Source: Sinohyriopsis cumingii (taxonomy: Eukaryota; Mollusca; Bivalvia; Unionida; Unionidae). From it: a stretch of 64,000 nucleotides of DNA. The position numbers were made by a program, and so were the translations under genes. Location: assembly GCA_028554795.2 (NCBI GenBank), contig CM068842.1, positions 51,639,574 to 51,703,573 on the forward strand. The letters run 5' to 3'. The notes beneath the pieces were generated by a model. That model searched no databases and was not told where the DNA came from. It saw only the letters and a program-made list of their open reading frames with translations. Positions 26,905 through 37,196 of the stretch are shown one piece after another. The first letter of the stretch is position 1. The number at the start of each line of letters is the position of its first letter.

Positions 26905-29735
26905 CTCAGATTAATTACAATTATGAGTGTATGTCTAATCCAAAAGCCATATTATGTGTAAAGCTTGTTTTTATACATGTTTTATTTGTGTGAAAGTGAA
27001 AAACAAGAGATTGCTAACATCTGCCTCCTTACTTTTCAAAAGAAATCTATAAAGACAATGTAATAAGACAATCCAGGTATTTATTCCTTTTAAATGCCTA
27101 CCTGATTTAGAATTTGTTTAGATGAATTCATCTAAAAATATTGTTTTCATGACTGAAAGTTTACAAAAAAAAAATTGATTTTTCTCTAACATTTCTGGTG
27201 AAAAGTTAAATACAGTACTGTACATACTTTTTATATTTATTTATTTATTTTGCAGTTGCTTTATTGCATAGTTGCTGTTGTTGTGGGGTTTTAACGCCAT
27301 TCTGCAGCACATGATAGGCTATACATGGCGGCCAGTATTAATGGTGGAGGAAGAACCAGAGAAAACCCCGGAAAGAACCACCGACCCACGAGAAGCTACT
27401 GGCAAGCTTTCTCACATACCCACATTGGCTGAATCTTAGACTCGAACCGCCGCAGACAGAGGTGAGATGGCAGTGATCCGTAACGAAGAGCGCTTTAGAC
27501 CACTCGGCCACTTGGGGCCCCTATTGCATAGTTGCAATGTGCTGGCCTTTTTTGTCCTAAATATATTAACTTATTTTTAAAAAGTGTAAAATAACAATAA
27601 AATCAGTAGCTAAAAATCAGACAAATGAAGATGCTTATGCATGGGTATGGATGCTACAATAGCATGAGCTGTGAGTAACCTAAAACAAATTTAAAAGTTT
27701 CTTTTAAATTATTATGGGGGGTGGGTGTCTTATTCTTCAAATAGAAAACCATCACATCTCATCTGTGAAGATGAGAGTATAAATTTGTATTAATCTTTTT
27801 TACTAATACATTAATTTCATACCCAAAGGTATCAAGCAGGTTTTATACTATTTCGTAGCAGTAATAAAAACTAACTGCTGGTTACAGTTACAGTAGCGGT
27901 AGCAACGATATTTATATTCATTGAGTATATAGTTGCTACCGAAAGAGTCTGACATTTTGTCAGTAAAGTATCTTACAATAAATCACCTTAATGTACTATA
28001 AATACATGTATATTTATTATATTTTTGTGGTTATTTGGTGTTGTCACAGATTTCGTTGTACTTTTTTGATAAAATGCCAGACTCTGTGGTTGCTACCTCT
28101 ACCTGGTGCTCAAGAGAGAACTGACACACATTTCCGGTTAAAGATATGGGTATGTTATAATAAAACCCTATTCCCATGAAACGAAGATAAGTACCACAAT
28201 ATTCTTGCCACATTCTGTATTTAGATACATAAATGAAACCTCTCCCCTTAAACACCCTCCATGATCCACACGTTTTGTGGATATTTCATGAAAATATTCG
28301 CTGAGCCATATCAAATTCTCACCAATAATGTATAGTTGGAAAGAAAAGCCAAACGGTTTCCTTTGTGCAGGTTATCAAGTAAAATGTTCCCGCTATTCAT
28401 GAAATTATCCAAAGTTAAAAGAATGTAGTGATAACAACGTAACTAGAGGGCGCTTCAGTCAGGCCAAATGCCACCATCTTACTATGTTTATGGGGCTCCC
28501 ATTCTTTTAATTTTGTTTGATAATTTCATGAATAGCTGGAAAATTTTACATGATAACCTGTGCAAAAAACATTTGGCTTTTCTTTTAAACAATACGTTAC
28601 TGGTAAGAAGTTGATACTGCTCAGAAAATATTTTCATGAAAAATCCACAAAATGTACGGATCATGGAGGGTTTCATGTTGTAGGTTTTATTTGTGTATCT
28701 AAATACAGAATGTGACAAGAATATTGTGGTACTTATCTTTTTTCGTGGGAATAGGGTTGTATTATAACATACCCTCTGTCTCATCTTTGTGTCAGTTCTC
28801 TCCCTTGAGCACCTGGTAGAGGTATCAACCACAGAGTCTGACGTTCTTAACAATAAAGTATAACAAAATCTGACAACACGAGATCACCTTATCAGTATAA
28901 TACATATACATATTTATAGTACATTCAGGTGATTTATTGTAAGGTACTTTACTGACAAAACGTCAGACTCCTTCATTAGCAGTTATATACTCAATGAATA
29001 TAAATATTGTTGCTACCAATACCTGTAACCAGTAGTTTGTTTTTATTATTACTGCTACAAAATAGCATAAAACCTGTTTGAAACCTTTGGATGACATTAT
29101 TGTAGTAGTAAAAAAAAATTAATACAGATTTATACTTGTATCTTTACAGATGGTTTTCTGTTTGAAGAATAAGACCCACCCACCCCACCCCAAATAATTT
29201 AAAAGAAACTTTTGAAGTTTTCAAGGTTACTCACAGTTCAAGCGGTTGAAGCATCCATACCCCCCTGCATAAACATCTTCATTTGTCTGTGATTTGATTG
29301 TAATTTTACAGTTTAAAAAATTATGTTATTATTATGACAAAAAAATGCCAGCACAATCCAACTATGCAATAAAGCAACTGCAAAATAAATAAATAAAACT
29401 AAAAAGTAAATACAGATTTGTATTTAACTTTTCACAGGAAATATTGGAGAAAAATAAACATTTTATTTAAACTTTCAGTCATAAAAACAATATTTTTAAA
29501 TGAATTTGTCTAAACAAATTCTAATACAGGTAGACATTTAAAAGGAATACATACCTGGATTGTCTTATTACATTGTCCTTGTACATTATTTTTTGAAAAG
29601 TAAGGAGGCAGAAGTTACCCATCATTTTTGTTTTTCACTTTCACATGAATAAACCATGAATAAAAACAAGCTTTACACATCATAAGGCTTTTGGATTGTA
29701 CATACACTCATACTTGTAAATTCACTATTTGCCTC
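26905..29735. repeat. 2.8-kb imperfect inverted repeat (palindrome)
   Basis: The left arm (about 26905-28450, less the inserted SINE) is the reverse complement of the right arm (about 28495-29735), with many substitutions and small indels. The spacer is about 50-80 bp near 28450-28495. Matching landmarks are the ATTCATTGAGTATATA stretch at about 27915 and its complement at about 28985, and CACCTGGTAGAGGTA at 28808 against its counterpart at 28098. It could be a foldback-type element or an old inverted duplication. No terminal duplication was established. Confidence 0.85.
27276..27521 (-). repeat. Complete SINE, inserted in the palindrome's left arm
   Basis: A full-length minus-strand SINE (tRNA-like head at the right end, CAACAACA tail at the left). 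It is flanked by the 14-bp direct repeat TATTGCATAGTTGC (27262-27275 and 27522-27535). The opposite arm at about 29355-29390 has the same target sequence once, with no SINE, so it preserves the pre-insertion state. Confidence 0.93.
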
Positions 29736-29868
29736 TCCATTTTAATATATCGTAATTGTCTATGCTGTCAATCTTTTTGTTTAAAGCTCGTATAGAGGTA
29801 GGGTTTTCGTGTTAGCAGACTACCGACATTAAAGTTAACGTATTGTATCTTAACTAAAATGAACTTAC

Positions 29869-30018
29869 AAGGCTTCCAGGAAAGAGCGAATACCCTAAAG
29901 CATAGCTGCCAACAAGCATCGAATCGGCCAGCATCCATGATTTTCTGTCTAAGCGGGCGTTAAACACAAATGCCCCAACTAGTACTACAGCTCGAATTAT
30001 GTCATATATATTTGGCAT
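29869..30018 (-). CDS. Host membrane-protein gene, first coding exon
   Basis: It opens with ATG at 30018 and runs 50 codons (MPNIYDIIRAVVLVGAFVFN ... LGYSLFPGSL) to a consensus donor GTAAGT. It contains a probable first membrane segment (about residues 8-20) and a second hydrophobic patch (about 34-46). The start is the first ATG after an upstream TATA-like element. With exons 2-5 it gives 230 residues of one continuous frame and no stop. The gene is spread over at least 27.5 kb. I do not recognise the family. Confidence 0.75.
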
Positions 30019-30100
30019 CGTTAATAATAGCTCGAACAGAATGTAAAAACAACAATGATTTAACTGAAAAGCCGCTCAAATCGCCGCGTTGACGGTTTAC

Positions 30101-30110
30101 CTTATATAAA
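30101..30110 (-). promoter_or_regulatory. Candidate TATA box of the host gene
   Basis: TTTATATAAG on the minus strand, about 83 bp upstream of the first coding ATG. The start site would fall about 55 bp before the ATG. Position and sequence only. Confidence 0.4.
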
Positions 30111-30384
30111 ACTCATTTTTTAAAAATCGGCTTTATATTCGAAAACCAGTCTAATGCTCATAGTCATATAAACGCTTATTGAATACTAATAAGTAAACAA
30201 TATATGTTGCTGCTTCGCAAAGCGGGATTCAAATTGTATTACCCGTGCCCTGTTATAGGTATCATGGTAACAATAGTTTATCCATATACCTCAGTGCTGA
30301 TGTTTTATTAAATAAATTTACTTTCTATCCTACCTCATCATCTGTGTCACACACTGCCGTAGAGAACAATGTTAGCTTGTCAAT

Positions 30385-32390
30385 TTGACAAGTACGGAAG
30401 CAGGTGCTAAGATAATGGAAAGTTCCAGCTGCAAAGAACTCATCGAGATTACTAACAAGCTAGTGTCAAGGAGCAAATCTACACCACTTCCAACTATCTT
30501 CTCTCCAGTCGACCTTCCGCACAAACCATCAGAGATAAACTTGACACCACAATTTCAATTGACTCTTCGTCACCATACAGTTGGGATACAGAATTTCAGT
30601 GGCAACCATTAGCACCATTTGAACCTGTTTATGGATTTCGTACGTACAATCCTGATGAAGAGCGCACCAAAGTCATGTGAACTTGATCCAATTCCAACAT
30701 CACTGCTGCTTGAGTGATTAGATCCAGTATGACCTTCACTAACTGGTGTTATTAATACCTCTCTCATCCTGGCAATTCCCGTCATTTTTCAAAACTGCCA
30801 TTGTAAAGCCTCTGCCGAAGAAACCAACACTAGACCATAACGATTTAAAGAACTACCGTCCAGTTTCTAATCTCCCATTCATGTAAAAAAAAAATCTTAG
30901 AAAAGGTTGTTTTATCTCAGCTTGTATCTCCTCTGAATTCAAACAGTCTCTTTAGCAGTGGACAATCTGCATATCGCCCTTGCCACAGTACTGAAACTAC
31001 TTTTCTAAAAATAGTTAATGACATTCTCTCTGCTTTGGATAGCGGAAAGATTACAGTCCTCACCCTCCTTGATTTGTATGCAGCATTCGACACAACAGAC
31101 CATGATGTATTCACCGTCTCTAGCATGTATTTGGCATTCATGATACAGCCTTTCTGTGGTTCAAGTCCTACTTGGTCAACAGGACACAAATTGTTTCTGC
31201 AAATGGAATACACTCCAGCCCATTTAATCTATGCTGTGATGTTCCACAGGGGTCTGTTGTTGGACCTGTTCTCTTCATTCTATACACTCGGCCACTCTCG
31301 AGTGTCATAGATCATCATCCAATGTATCACAAATTGTACGCTGATGACACCCAAATATACAAATCTAGCCACCCAACTGAAGTTGATGCTGCCATCCAAG
31401 GTGTAGAGAGGTGCATTTCTGATGTGAAATCATTGATGACATGTAACAAGCTGCAGATGAATGATGATAAAACTGAGGCCATTCAGATCACAACACAAAG
31501 ACTTTCTCATCCACATCCTTTACCTCAAACAATAAATATCAGCAACACCAACATTAAATTCACAGTCAGTACGAAACCTAGGTGTTACTCTGGACAGTAC
31601 TCTCACATAGCACCAGCATGTCATGAACATTTGCAAGGCTGCATATCTTGAGTGAAACGCATCAGCTCCATTCGCAAATATCTGTTAGTTGATGACACTA
31701 AAACACTTGTGTGTTCATTAGTACTTTCAAGACTGGACTATTGTAACTCAATTATGTCTGGTTCATCTCAATATTTACTCCAGAAACTTAAAAAAGTTCC
31801 AAGCACAGTTGCTCGGATCATACTTAGAGTGCCGCGATCAGAGCACACCTCCCCGCTGCTCTGTACCATACACTGGCTATCCATTCGTTCCAGAATCAAA
31901 CACAAAATTTGTTCTCTGCGCTACGTTTCACTGACGGACTCAAGTCTAACATACCTAACCGACATCACTTATGTGTATACACCAGCAAGATACTTACGCT
32001 CCTCTTCTGACAATCGTATACTCATTATTCCCACAATGAAAACGAAGTCACATGGACAACGTTCCTTTGAATAGCAGGGCCCAGTAACGTGGAATGAACT
32101 GCCCACTGAACTTGGACACAATGACACAGTGATCCCATTCAATAGTGCTCTTAAAATTCGCTTATTTCGACTGCAAGAACAAACTTAAAGACCTGTTAAT
32201 ATTTCCTACCGTAAATATTTCAGCATGTCTTTTTATGTTTCTAATTTCATGGTGTTTGTTATTTGTAATCATATCATTATATGTGTTTTTTTATATTATA
32301 GGTGTTGTCTAATGTTGTAAAACGCTTAGAGCTTCTCAAGATTAGGCGCTATACAAAGTCCTCATTATTATTATTATTACTACCTTGCAT
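30385..32390 (+). mobile_element. L2/CR1-type LINE, 5'-truncated and decayed
   Basis: Successive frames give an endonuclease-RT linker (CKELIEITNKLVSRSKSTPL), reverse-transcriptase fragments (YRPVSNLPF, LYAAFDTTDHD, PQGSVVGPVLF, KLYADDTQIY with the catalytic ADD) and the C-terminal block around SRLDYCNSIMSG and IHWLSIRSRI. The 3' end reads GGCGCTATACAAAGTCC followed by (ATT)n, typical of this group. Frameshifts and stops separate the pieces, so it is inactive. No target duplication was identified. Confidence 0.88.
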
Positions 32391-32944
32391 TTAAGAGAGA
32401 TAACTCTGCGGGAACTAGACAGGGGTAAGAGTTATCTAGTCACAACATACACGTTTTCAGTCATGTGTACCACATTAAAAAATATCATAGCAAATATAAA
32501 TTATGATCTAGATAGGAATATAATCTCACATGCTGTCAAGAGGCTCAACTTTTTTAAAGCCAAACAGAAAGACAACGCCTACACAATGCGCCAATTACAG
32601 TTATTTTTGTTGTTGATTTCTAAATACAATGTTCCTTACACATTAAGTAACGACCACCGGCGAATGTACAATTAGTACCATTATACCACGAGCAGCACAG
32701 TGGTTGAGCAAAGAAAATGGCGACCTGACATGAGTGAAAATGACGCAAAAAAAAAAAAAAAAAAATATCCGAGGCTCCATTTCAGTAACCAATAGTTGAA
32801 ACAAAAACTTCTTGTTCTCTCCGTTGTGCGATTTCGTTGCTTCGTTGTTGTTTTCTCATGAATCAAACAGGGTTGATATTTATGTCACCGGATGACCAAA
32901 TCATAGCTTGTATTGACAAAAGATCTTCAATTAATTTACTAATT
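32391..32944. other. Spacer between LINE and viral copy 2
   Basis: A poly-A run lies at about 32743-32765. A 96-codon frame at 32385-32675 has no recognisable feature. The true left border of viral copy 2 may fall here but I could not place it. Confidence 0.4.
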
Positions 32945-33459
32945 AAATATACTGAAAATTTATTTTTTGATTAAGCCTCTTCGATGTAGACGAATTGGTT
33001 ATAATTTCGGCTACATAATGTACCGAGTCAATATGAATATCAAAGTATTTTCTAGCAAAAATCAAATTCTATTATTTAGTTTGTTTTCAATATTAGATGA
33101 TTTAACAGGCTTTTGGTGTTTTAGAGTGTTTCCCAGCATTTCCACGTATTCTATTTTCTCTATTTGTTATCGCCTGTAGAATTTCCGGATTTTCTTTTTA
33201 TCAGAGTTGATATGATTAATAACAAAACGATCATGAATCAAGCCGTTAAAGCACTAGTAAATCAATATAAGTGCAAAATATTGTTTTAATTACCAGCAAT
33301 TATACTACCAATATGAGTATACCCTGTATTTACGACATTTCCAATTCCTTTTTTTTATAGACAATTTCGTATAACGCCAGCTCTGCTCGCTTCGTAATTA
33401 GTAAATATTGGGTGCTTCACAAACTCATCATAACTAATTTCAATCTTTGCTTGTTTCAT
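32945..33459 (-). pseudogene. Copy 2: HNH endonuclease, decayed
   Basis: It starts in the context TATATAATG at 33459. The N-terminal part (DEFVKHPIFTNYEASRAGV) parallels the intact protein at 42096. After frameshifts it continues with NHIN, then LQAITNRENRIRG, then a segment ending KRLNQKINF that matches the C-terminal end of the intact protein. So it was once a complete relative. It lies directly after the zinc-protein remnant, as in the intact element. Inactivated by several frame breaks. Confidence 0.75.
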
Positions 33460-33477
33460 TATATAATAGTTTTGTCT

Positions 33478-33660
33478 CTAGTATGACTTTTCTTAATGTA
33501 TCTCTCAACATGATCTCGAATTTCTTTTATTTTCACACAATCATCAGCGTTTGTAATCTTTAAATATTTCTTTAGCGCTCTGCAACGTCGTCCTCCACAA
33601 GCTACACATAACTGAGTTTTACCCTTGACATCCACCCCACAATTCAGATACGATAGACGT
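33478..33660 (-). pseudogene. Copy 2: zinc protein remnant
   Basis: The minus-strand frame reads CGVDVKGKTQLCVACGGRRC and then KKYLKITNADDC..KIKEI. This matches the second zinc ribbon and the charged tail of the intact gene at 41778. The first cysteine module is missing because the LINE fragment lies just upstream. Confidence 0.75.
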
Positions 33661-33689
33661 CATGTACTTCCACCTCGAATACTCTGTAA

Positions 33690-33956
33690 ATGAATAATAA
33701 TAATAATGAGGACTTTGTATAGCGCCCAATCTTTAGAAGCTCTAAGCGTTTTACAACATTAGACAACACCTATAAGATAAAAAAAAAAAACATATAATGA
33801 TATGATTACAAAAACAAACACCATGAAATTAGAAAACACTAAAAAAATATGCTGAGAATATTTAAGGGAGGAAACATTTTTAGGTCTTTAAGTTTGTTCT
33901 TGCAGTCGAAATAAGTGAGTTTTGAGAGCACTCTTGAATGGGACCACTGTGCGCGA
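33690..33956 (-). mobile_element. 5'-truncated LINE fragment inserted in copy 2
   Basis: The reverse complement of the 3' end of the LINE at 30385-32390 (ALKTHLFRLQEQT frame, then the non-coding tail and an (ATT)n end at 33692-33708). It cuts the PLA2 gene of copy 2, so it is younger than that copy. Confidence 0.88.
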
Positions 33957-34340
33957 TATGTCGTTGTTGTAGATCTGGATTTTTATACACGATATCATGA
34001 ATATGGCACGCTTGATCAATCGCATTTGCTGGACATTCAGCAGATTTTGGTTGATTGTTTCGTCAGTTCTAATATCAAGGCGAGTTCCAGGACCACAATA
34101 ATTATATTCTGAAAGATGCTTGTCAGCAGGATATTTAGCCCATGGCGTTCTATAAGTTTTCCCGAGTGCCTTAGCAATATCGCCGCCCGCTATTGCAACA
34201 GGAATACTCACAAACTTATATTTTTGTGTGCCGCAGTTTACACATTTACCTGTAAGTGCTGGCGTGTTATTTCTCAACGTGGCTGCTCTCAGAAATATTG
34301 TACCAGTGACTGTCTTGCATCCAACACAATATAAACCCAT
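33957..34340 (-). pseudogene. Copy 2: zinc-ribbon/PLA2 protein, interrupted
   Basis: Starting MGLYCVGCKTVTG, it has the C-x2-C ... C-x2-C ribbon (SGKCVNCG-like: GKCVNCGTQKYKF), then GGDIAKALG, the calcium-loop motif NYCGPGTRLD and, after one frameshift, the catalytic-helix motif ACHIHDIVYK. In this copy the ribbon and the PLA2 domain lie in one frame, unlike the intact element. It ends at the LINE insertion, so its C-terminus is lost. It is divergent from the ATPase pseudogene starting 29 bp away. Confidence 0.85.
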
Positions 34341-34369
34341 GATTATAAATAATATTATATTTGTACATT

Positions 34370-35019
34370 ATGAACGTGATTGAATTTTCAGCAACACGTG
34401 AGCAAGCGCAGGTCAGGAATCATTCAATGCTACCAGATTACATTCGAGCTATTATAATTGGTCCATCTATATCGGGTAAAACCCAGTTGTTGCTCAACCC
34501 GATCAAGAAATGGCTCAACTGGGACAAACTTGAGTTAGTAATGCCATAAGTTGATGACCAATGATGCTATAATGTTCTTAAAAAATTTAATAAATCGGCG
34601 GCGGCTGAAGACGATGTTATTGAATTAATCACAGACATCGATGAAGGGCCGTTCGATGAGGATCTTAACAGGGATATCAGTAATCAAGTGGTTTACGATG
34701 ATGTCATGCTTGACAAACAAGCAAATCCAGTCATAATATTTTTATGGGACAGACATAAAAAAAACCACAGATAACATTTACGTTACTCAGAGGTACATTT
34801 CAGATTCCCAAAGTGGTCAATGATAACGGTAATGTTTTGGCTATTTCTAACGGGGTTAATACACATGCGCTTCAAATATGGTATCCCGGTGACATGGACA
34901 TAAACGAGTTTAGGGATTTCTTCGCATATATTCAGAGAAACCCGCATAGATTCGTCACGATAAGTTTACACGATCCAGCAAGACAGCATCGAATTGGTCT
35001 CGATAAAATCTTTTTTTGA
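34370..35019 (+). pseudogene. Copy 2: packaging ATPase, decayed
   Basis: From MNVIEFSATREQ it tracks the intact ATPase at 35987-36658 along its whole length. The Walker A equivalent is altered (GPSISGKT), the Walker B equivalent reads VVYDDVML, and the end is NLHDP-like (SLHDPARQHRIGLDKIFF). A stop after about 59 codons and later frameshifts inactivate it. Confidence 0.88.
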
Positions 35020-35040
35020 AGAAATGCATTTGTTGTATAA

Positions 35041-35390
35041 TGAACCATGAAAACCTTAACGAGATTATCTCTACGATCGAACAATTGCAACAAGATGGTC
35101 TCGCGGTTCAGCTCAAAGTTGCAATAATCAACGATGATTTTAGATGTTACAGCAGTAACGTGAAGAGGGTAGATATACACTCGCGGTTGAGTACAGAGTT
35201 ATCAAATTACTGCAGGGTGAAATGAAATTGTCATTGGCGGATTTACACGAACAACATGATATAGCTAAATTTAGTGCTATTGAGAAAATACGACAAGATT
35301 TGATTCGACAATATGAAACTCGAGCGGTTGAAAGTGCACATCTGAGGGAACTATAAATACTTATATTGGAATATATTAAGATTCCCGAAT
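35041..35390 (+). pseudogene. Copy 2: small helical protein remnant
   Basis: It starts MNHENLNEIISTIEQLQQDG, clearly related to the intact protein at 43666 (MNHENINTILVEIKELQQRG). After a frameshift it continues with IEKIRQDLIRQYETR, matching the EKIRLGLSQEYETR block of the intact gene. In copy 2 it directly follows the ATPase. Confidence 0.8.
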
Positions 35391-35683
35391 CAGCCAAGGA
35401 GGCATAGCCCCTCCACAATTTTTTTTTAAAAAACGGCAGACAAAAAATTAGTGACAAAAATATTGAAAAAAAAATTGTTTTTTGTGTTATTGGTCGGTTA
35501 GACGAAAACGTATTTGTGACAGCGATGGATTATGACCTCGTAAATAAACATGATTAGTGGAGACCGATATAATCAAATGTCCCGGTTGGACATCCGGAGA
35601 AAAGCTGTAAAGAACATATCCCTGCTGAGACTGCCCTAATGCTTGCCCAGACGCGTTATAGCTAGGCCGACTGCGTCACAAAT
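35391..35683 (-). pseudogene. Copy 2: penton/spike-like gene, C-terminal part (left of the insertion)
   Basis: The coding remnant is about 35487-35683 on the minus strand; 35391-35486 is an A/T-rich convergent spacer. The frame includes QQGYVLYSFSPDVQPG and VYLRGHNPSLSQ, matching the end of the intact protein at 44686-46110. Its upstream part lies on the far side of the 16-kb element, starting at 51772; the frame continues exactly if the element and one copy of CAAAT are ignored. Confidence 0.88.
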
Positions 35684-35993
35684 AGCAGCAGAGGGGCTGT
35701 ACAGACCGAAACTTTTTGCACAATAAACCCCTCCAGGAAACTATTCCTCGATAGAGGGCTTATTTCGACGAAATAAACCCTTCTATTCAGAATACAGGAC
35801 AAAAAAAAATGTCCCCCGAAAACTCGAAGAGTTTCCAGGGACAAACTCGTTGAGTTTGCACTGACAACTTGGGTTACTTCAATAAATCTGAAACAGTTTC
35901 CGTGGCGGGGTCGTTATTGAAAAATCCATGGGTCGGGTCCATCCCCTCTGCTGCTCTGGGAAATGAGTTTCCAAGGAAAAACATTTTTATGTT
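35684..35993 (+). repeat. Left terminal inverted repeat, 310 bp
   Basis: It pairs with 51462-51771. It contains several short palindromes: TTATTTCGACGAAATAA (about 35760-35776), a hairpin with GAAAACTC GAA GAGTTTC (35810-35843) and CAAACTCGTTGAGTTTG (about 35843-35859). The outer motif GCAGCAGAGGGG recurs inverted near its inner end (about 35942-35955), so each TIR can fold on itself. The ATPase stop codon lies in its last bases. Confidence 0.95.
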
Positions 35994-36658
35994 GCAAATA
36001 GTGTATCAAGTCCAATACGGTATCTTGTTCTGGGATCGTGTAAATTTATTGTCACAAATCCGTGAGGTTTTCTTTGAGCATGACTGAAGAAATTTTTAAA
36101 TTTATTTAAATCCATATCGCCACCACACCAGGTTTGATGAATATTTCTCAGTGTATGTGTATCAACTCCATTGAATATCGCAAGAAGATTACAATTATCC
36201 CTGATTACTTTAGGAATTTGTGTATAACGCTGAGTAACATAAATCACATCAGTGTTTTTGTGACGTCCCCGGGAAAATATTCTTGCGGGATTTTTTTGCT
36301 TGTCCAACATAACATCATCATACACTACTAGGTTGTTAATTGATTCATCAAGATCCTCGACGCTGGGGGCTTCTTCGATATCAGTGATAAATTCAACAAC
36401 ATCCTCACCGTCTTTACTCAGCGCGCTTGCACTCTCATTAAAATCTTTTATAACGTTATAGCATCGTTGATCATCTACAGATGGAGCTATCAAATACAGT
36501 TTATCCCATTTCATCCACTTCATTATCAAGTTCAGCAACAGCTGTGTTTTACCTGAACCGGATGGCCCAATTATAATCGCGCGGATAGAGTTTGGTAGCA
36601 CTGAATTATGCTTAACTGGCTCTTTCTTTTTTGTCGCAGAAAAATCTGTAATTTCCAT
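35987..36658 (-). CDS. FtsK/A32-type genome-packaging ATPase
   Basis: Known role of the family: pumping viral DNA into capsids. The 223-residue protein has Walker A GPSGSGKT (31-38), a Walker B with two acidic residues VVYDD (111-115) and a following YVTQR stretch (140-144) with the conserved Gln. The start is the ATG at 36658 rather than upstream in-frame codons, because it aligns with the relative in copy 2 and the divergent neighbour begins only 22 bp away. Its stop lies inside the left TIR. Size and layout are typical of Polinton/adintovirus ATPases. It occurs in all three copies in this window. Confidence 0.93.
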   Translation of the reverse strand: MEITDFSATKKKEPVKHNSVLPNSIRAIIIGPSGSGKTQLLLNLIMKWMKWDKLYLIAPSVDDQRCYNVIKDFNESASALSKDGEDVVEFITDIEEAPSVEDLDESINNLVVYDDVMLDKQKNPARIFSRGRHKNTDVIYVTQRYTQIPKVIRDNCNLLAIFNGVDTHTLRNIHQTWCGGDMDLNKFKNFFSHAQRKPHGFVTINLHDPRTRYRIGLDTLFAT

Positions 36659-36680
36659 TTGTATATAAAGAATAATAATT
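36659..36680. promoter_or_regulatory. 22-bp divergent promoter region
   Basis: Only 22 bp separate the start codons of the ATPase (minus) and the zinc-ribbon/PLA2 gene (plus). They contain TATATAAAG (36662-36670) and AATAATAATT. The equivalent gap in copy 2 (34341-34369) is 29 bp and also AT-rich. This implies very short leaders or start-proximal promoters. Confidence 0.5.
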
Positions 36681-37186
36681 ATGGATCTATATTGTGTGAA
36701 GTGTAAGGCACGAACCCCTACGAATGATCTAACAACCATTACAACAAAAAATAACAGACAAGCACTTTCTGGTAAGTGTACGCGATGTGGCACAAAAAAA
36801 TTTAGATTTCAAAAAAAAAGCGAGAATTTAGCGGAGGTGACATTGCAGCCAAACTTGGAAAGCTCCCCGGAACTCCCTGGGCAAAGTATCCCGGAGAAAA
36901 ACATCTCCCAGGATACAATTACTGCGGTCCAGGGACCCGACTAGATATCAGACTTGATGAACAATCTAAACCAAAACCGGGAGAGTATCCGATAAACGCT
37001 ATCGACGCAGCGTGTCACATACATGATGTTGCTTATCGAAGTAAAGATCTACAAGACAGGCATATCGCGGATGTGAAATTAATTCATGCACTAAGCGCCA
37101 TAAAAAATAAATCATTTAAGGAGTCACTCGCTAATTGGTTAGTAAGATCAGCGATGAAATCTAAATTAGTATTAGGCGCTGGATAA
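36681..37186 (+). CDS. Zinc-ribbon / phospholipase A2 protein, with a -1 frame change
   Basis: The N-terminal 87-codon frame begins MDLYCVKCKART with a second C-x2-C in GKCTRCG, a zinc ribbon. The second frame, reached by a -1 shift near 36811-36819, encodes a parvovirus-type phospholipase A2: calcium loop YNYCGPGTRLD and catalytic ACHIHDVAY (His-Asp pair), ending LVLGAG with a stop at 37184-37186. The known role of such domains is membrane breach during entry. The shift sits on nine As (CAAAAAAAAAG), a possible slippery site. In copy 2 the two parts are in one frame. Programmed frameshifting, a recent mutation or a homopolymer sequencing error are all possible. Confidence 0.85.
36810..36820 (+). 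promoter_or_regulatory. A9 tract, candidate -1 slippage site
   Basis: In frame zero the codons read CAA AAA AAA AGC, which contains the heptamer A AAA AAA. A -1 shift here joins the zinc ribbon directly to the PLA2 frame. No downstream pseudoknot was assessed. Confidence 0.4.
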
Positions 37187-37196
37187 TTAAATAAAA

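Larger units (their letters stand above)
21411..29868. other. Intron 1 of the host gene
   Basis: About 8.5 kb. It includes poly-G tracts (about 21563-21576 and 23178-23199), a poly-A run near 24507-24523, the large imperfect palindrome (26905-29735) and the SINE inside its left arm. Open frames here have no recognisable domains. Confidence 0.5.

Noticed and set aside
31035..32074. Three to four consecutive ORFs as host genes
   Set aside because: They are broken pieces of one LINE reverse transcriptase with the usual 3' tail.
35662..35844. A 60-codon frame repeated identically at 51611-51802
   Set aside because: It is the same TIR sequence read twice; no sign of coding selection.
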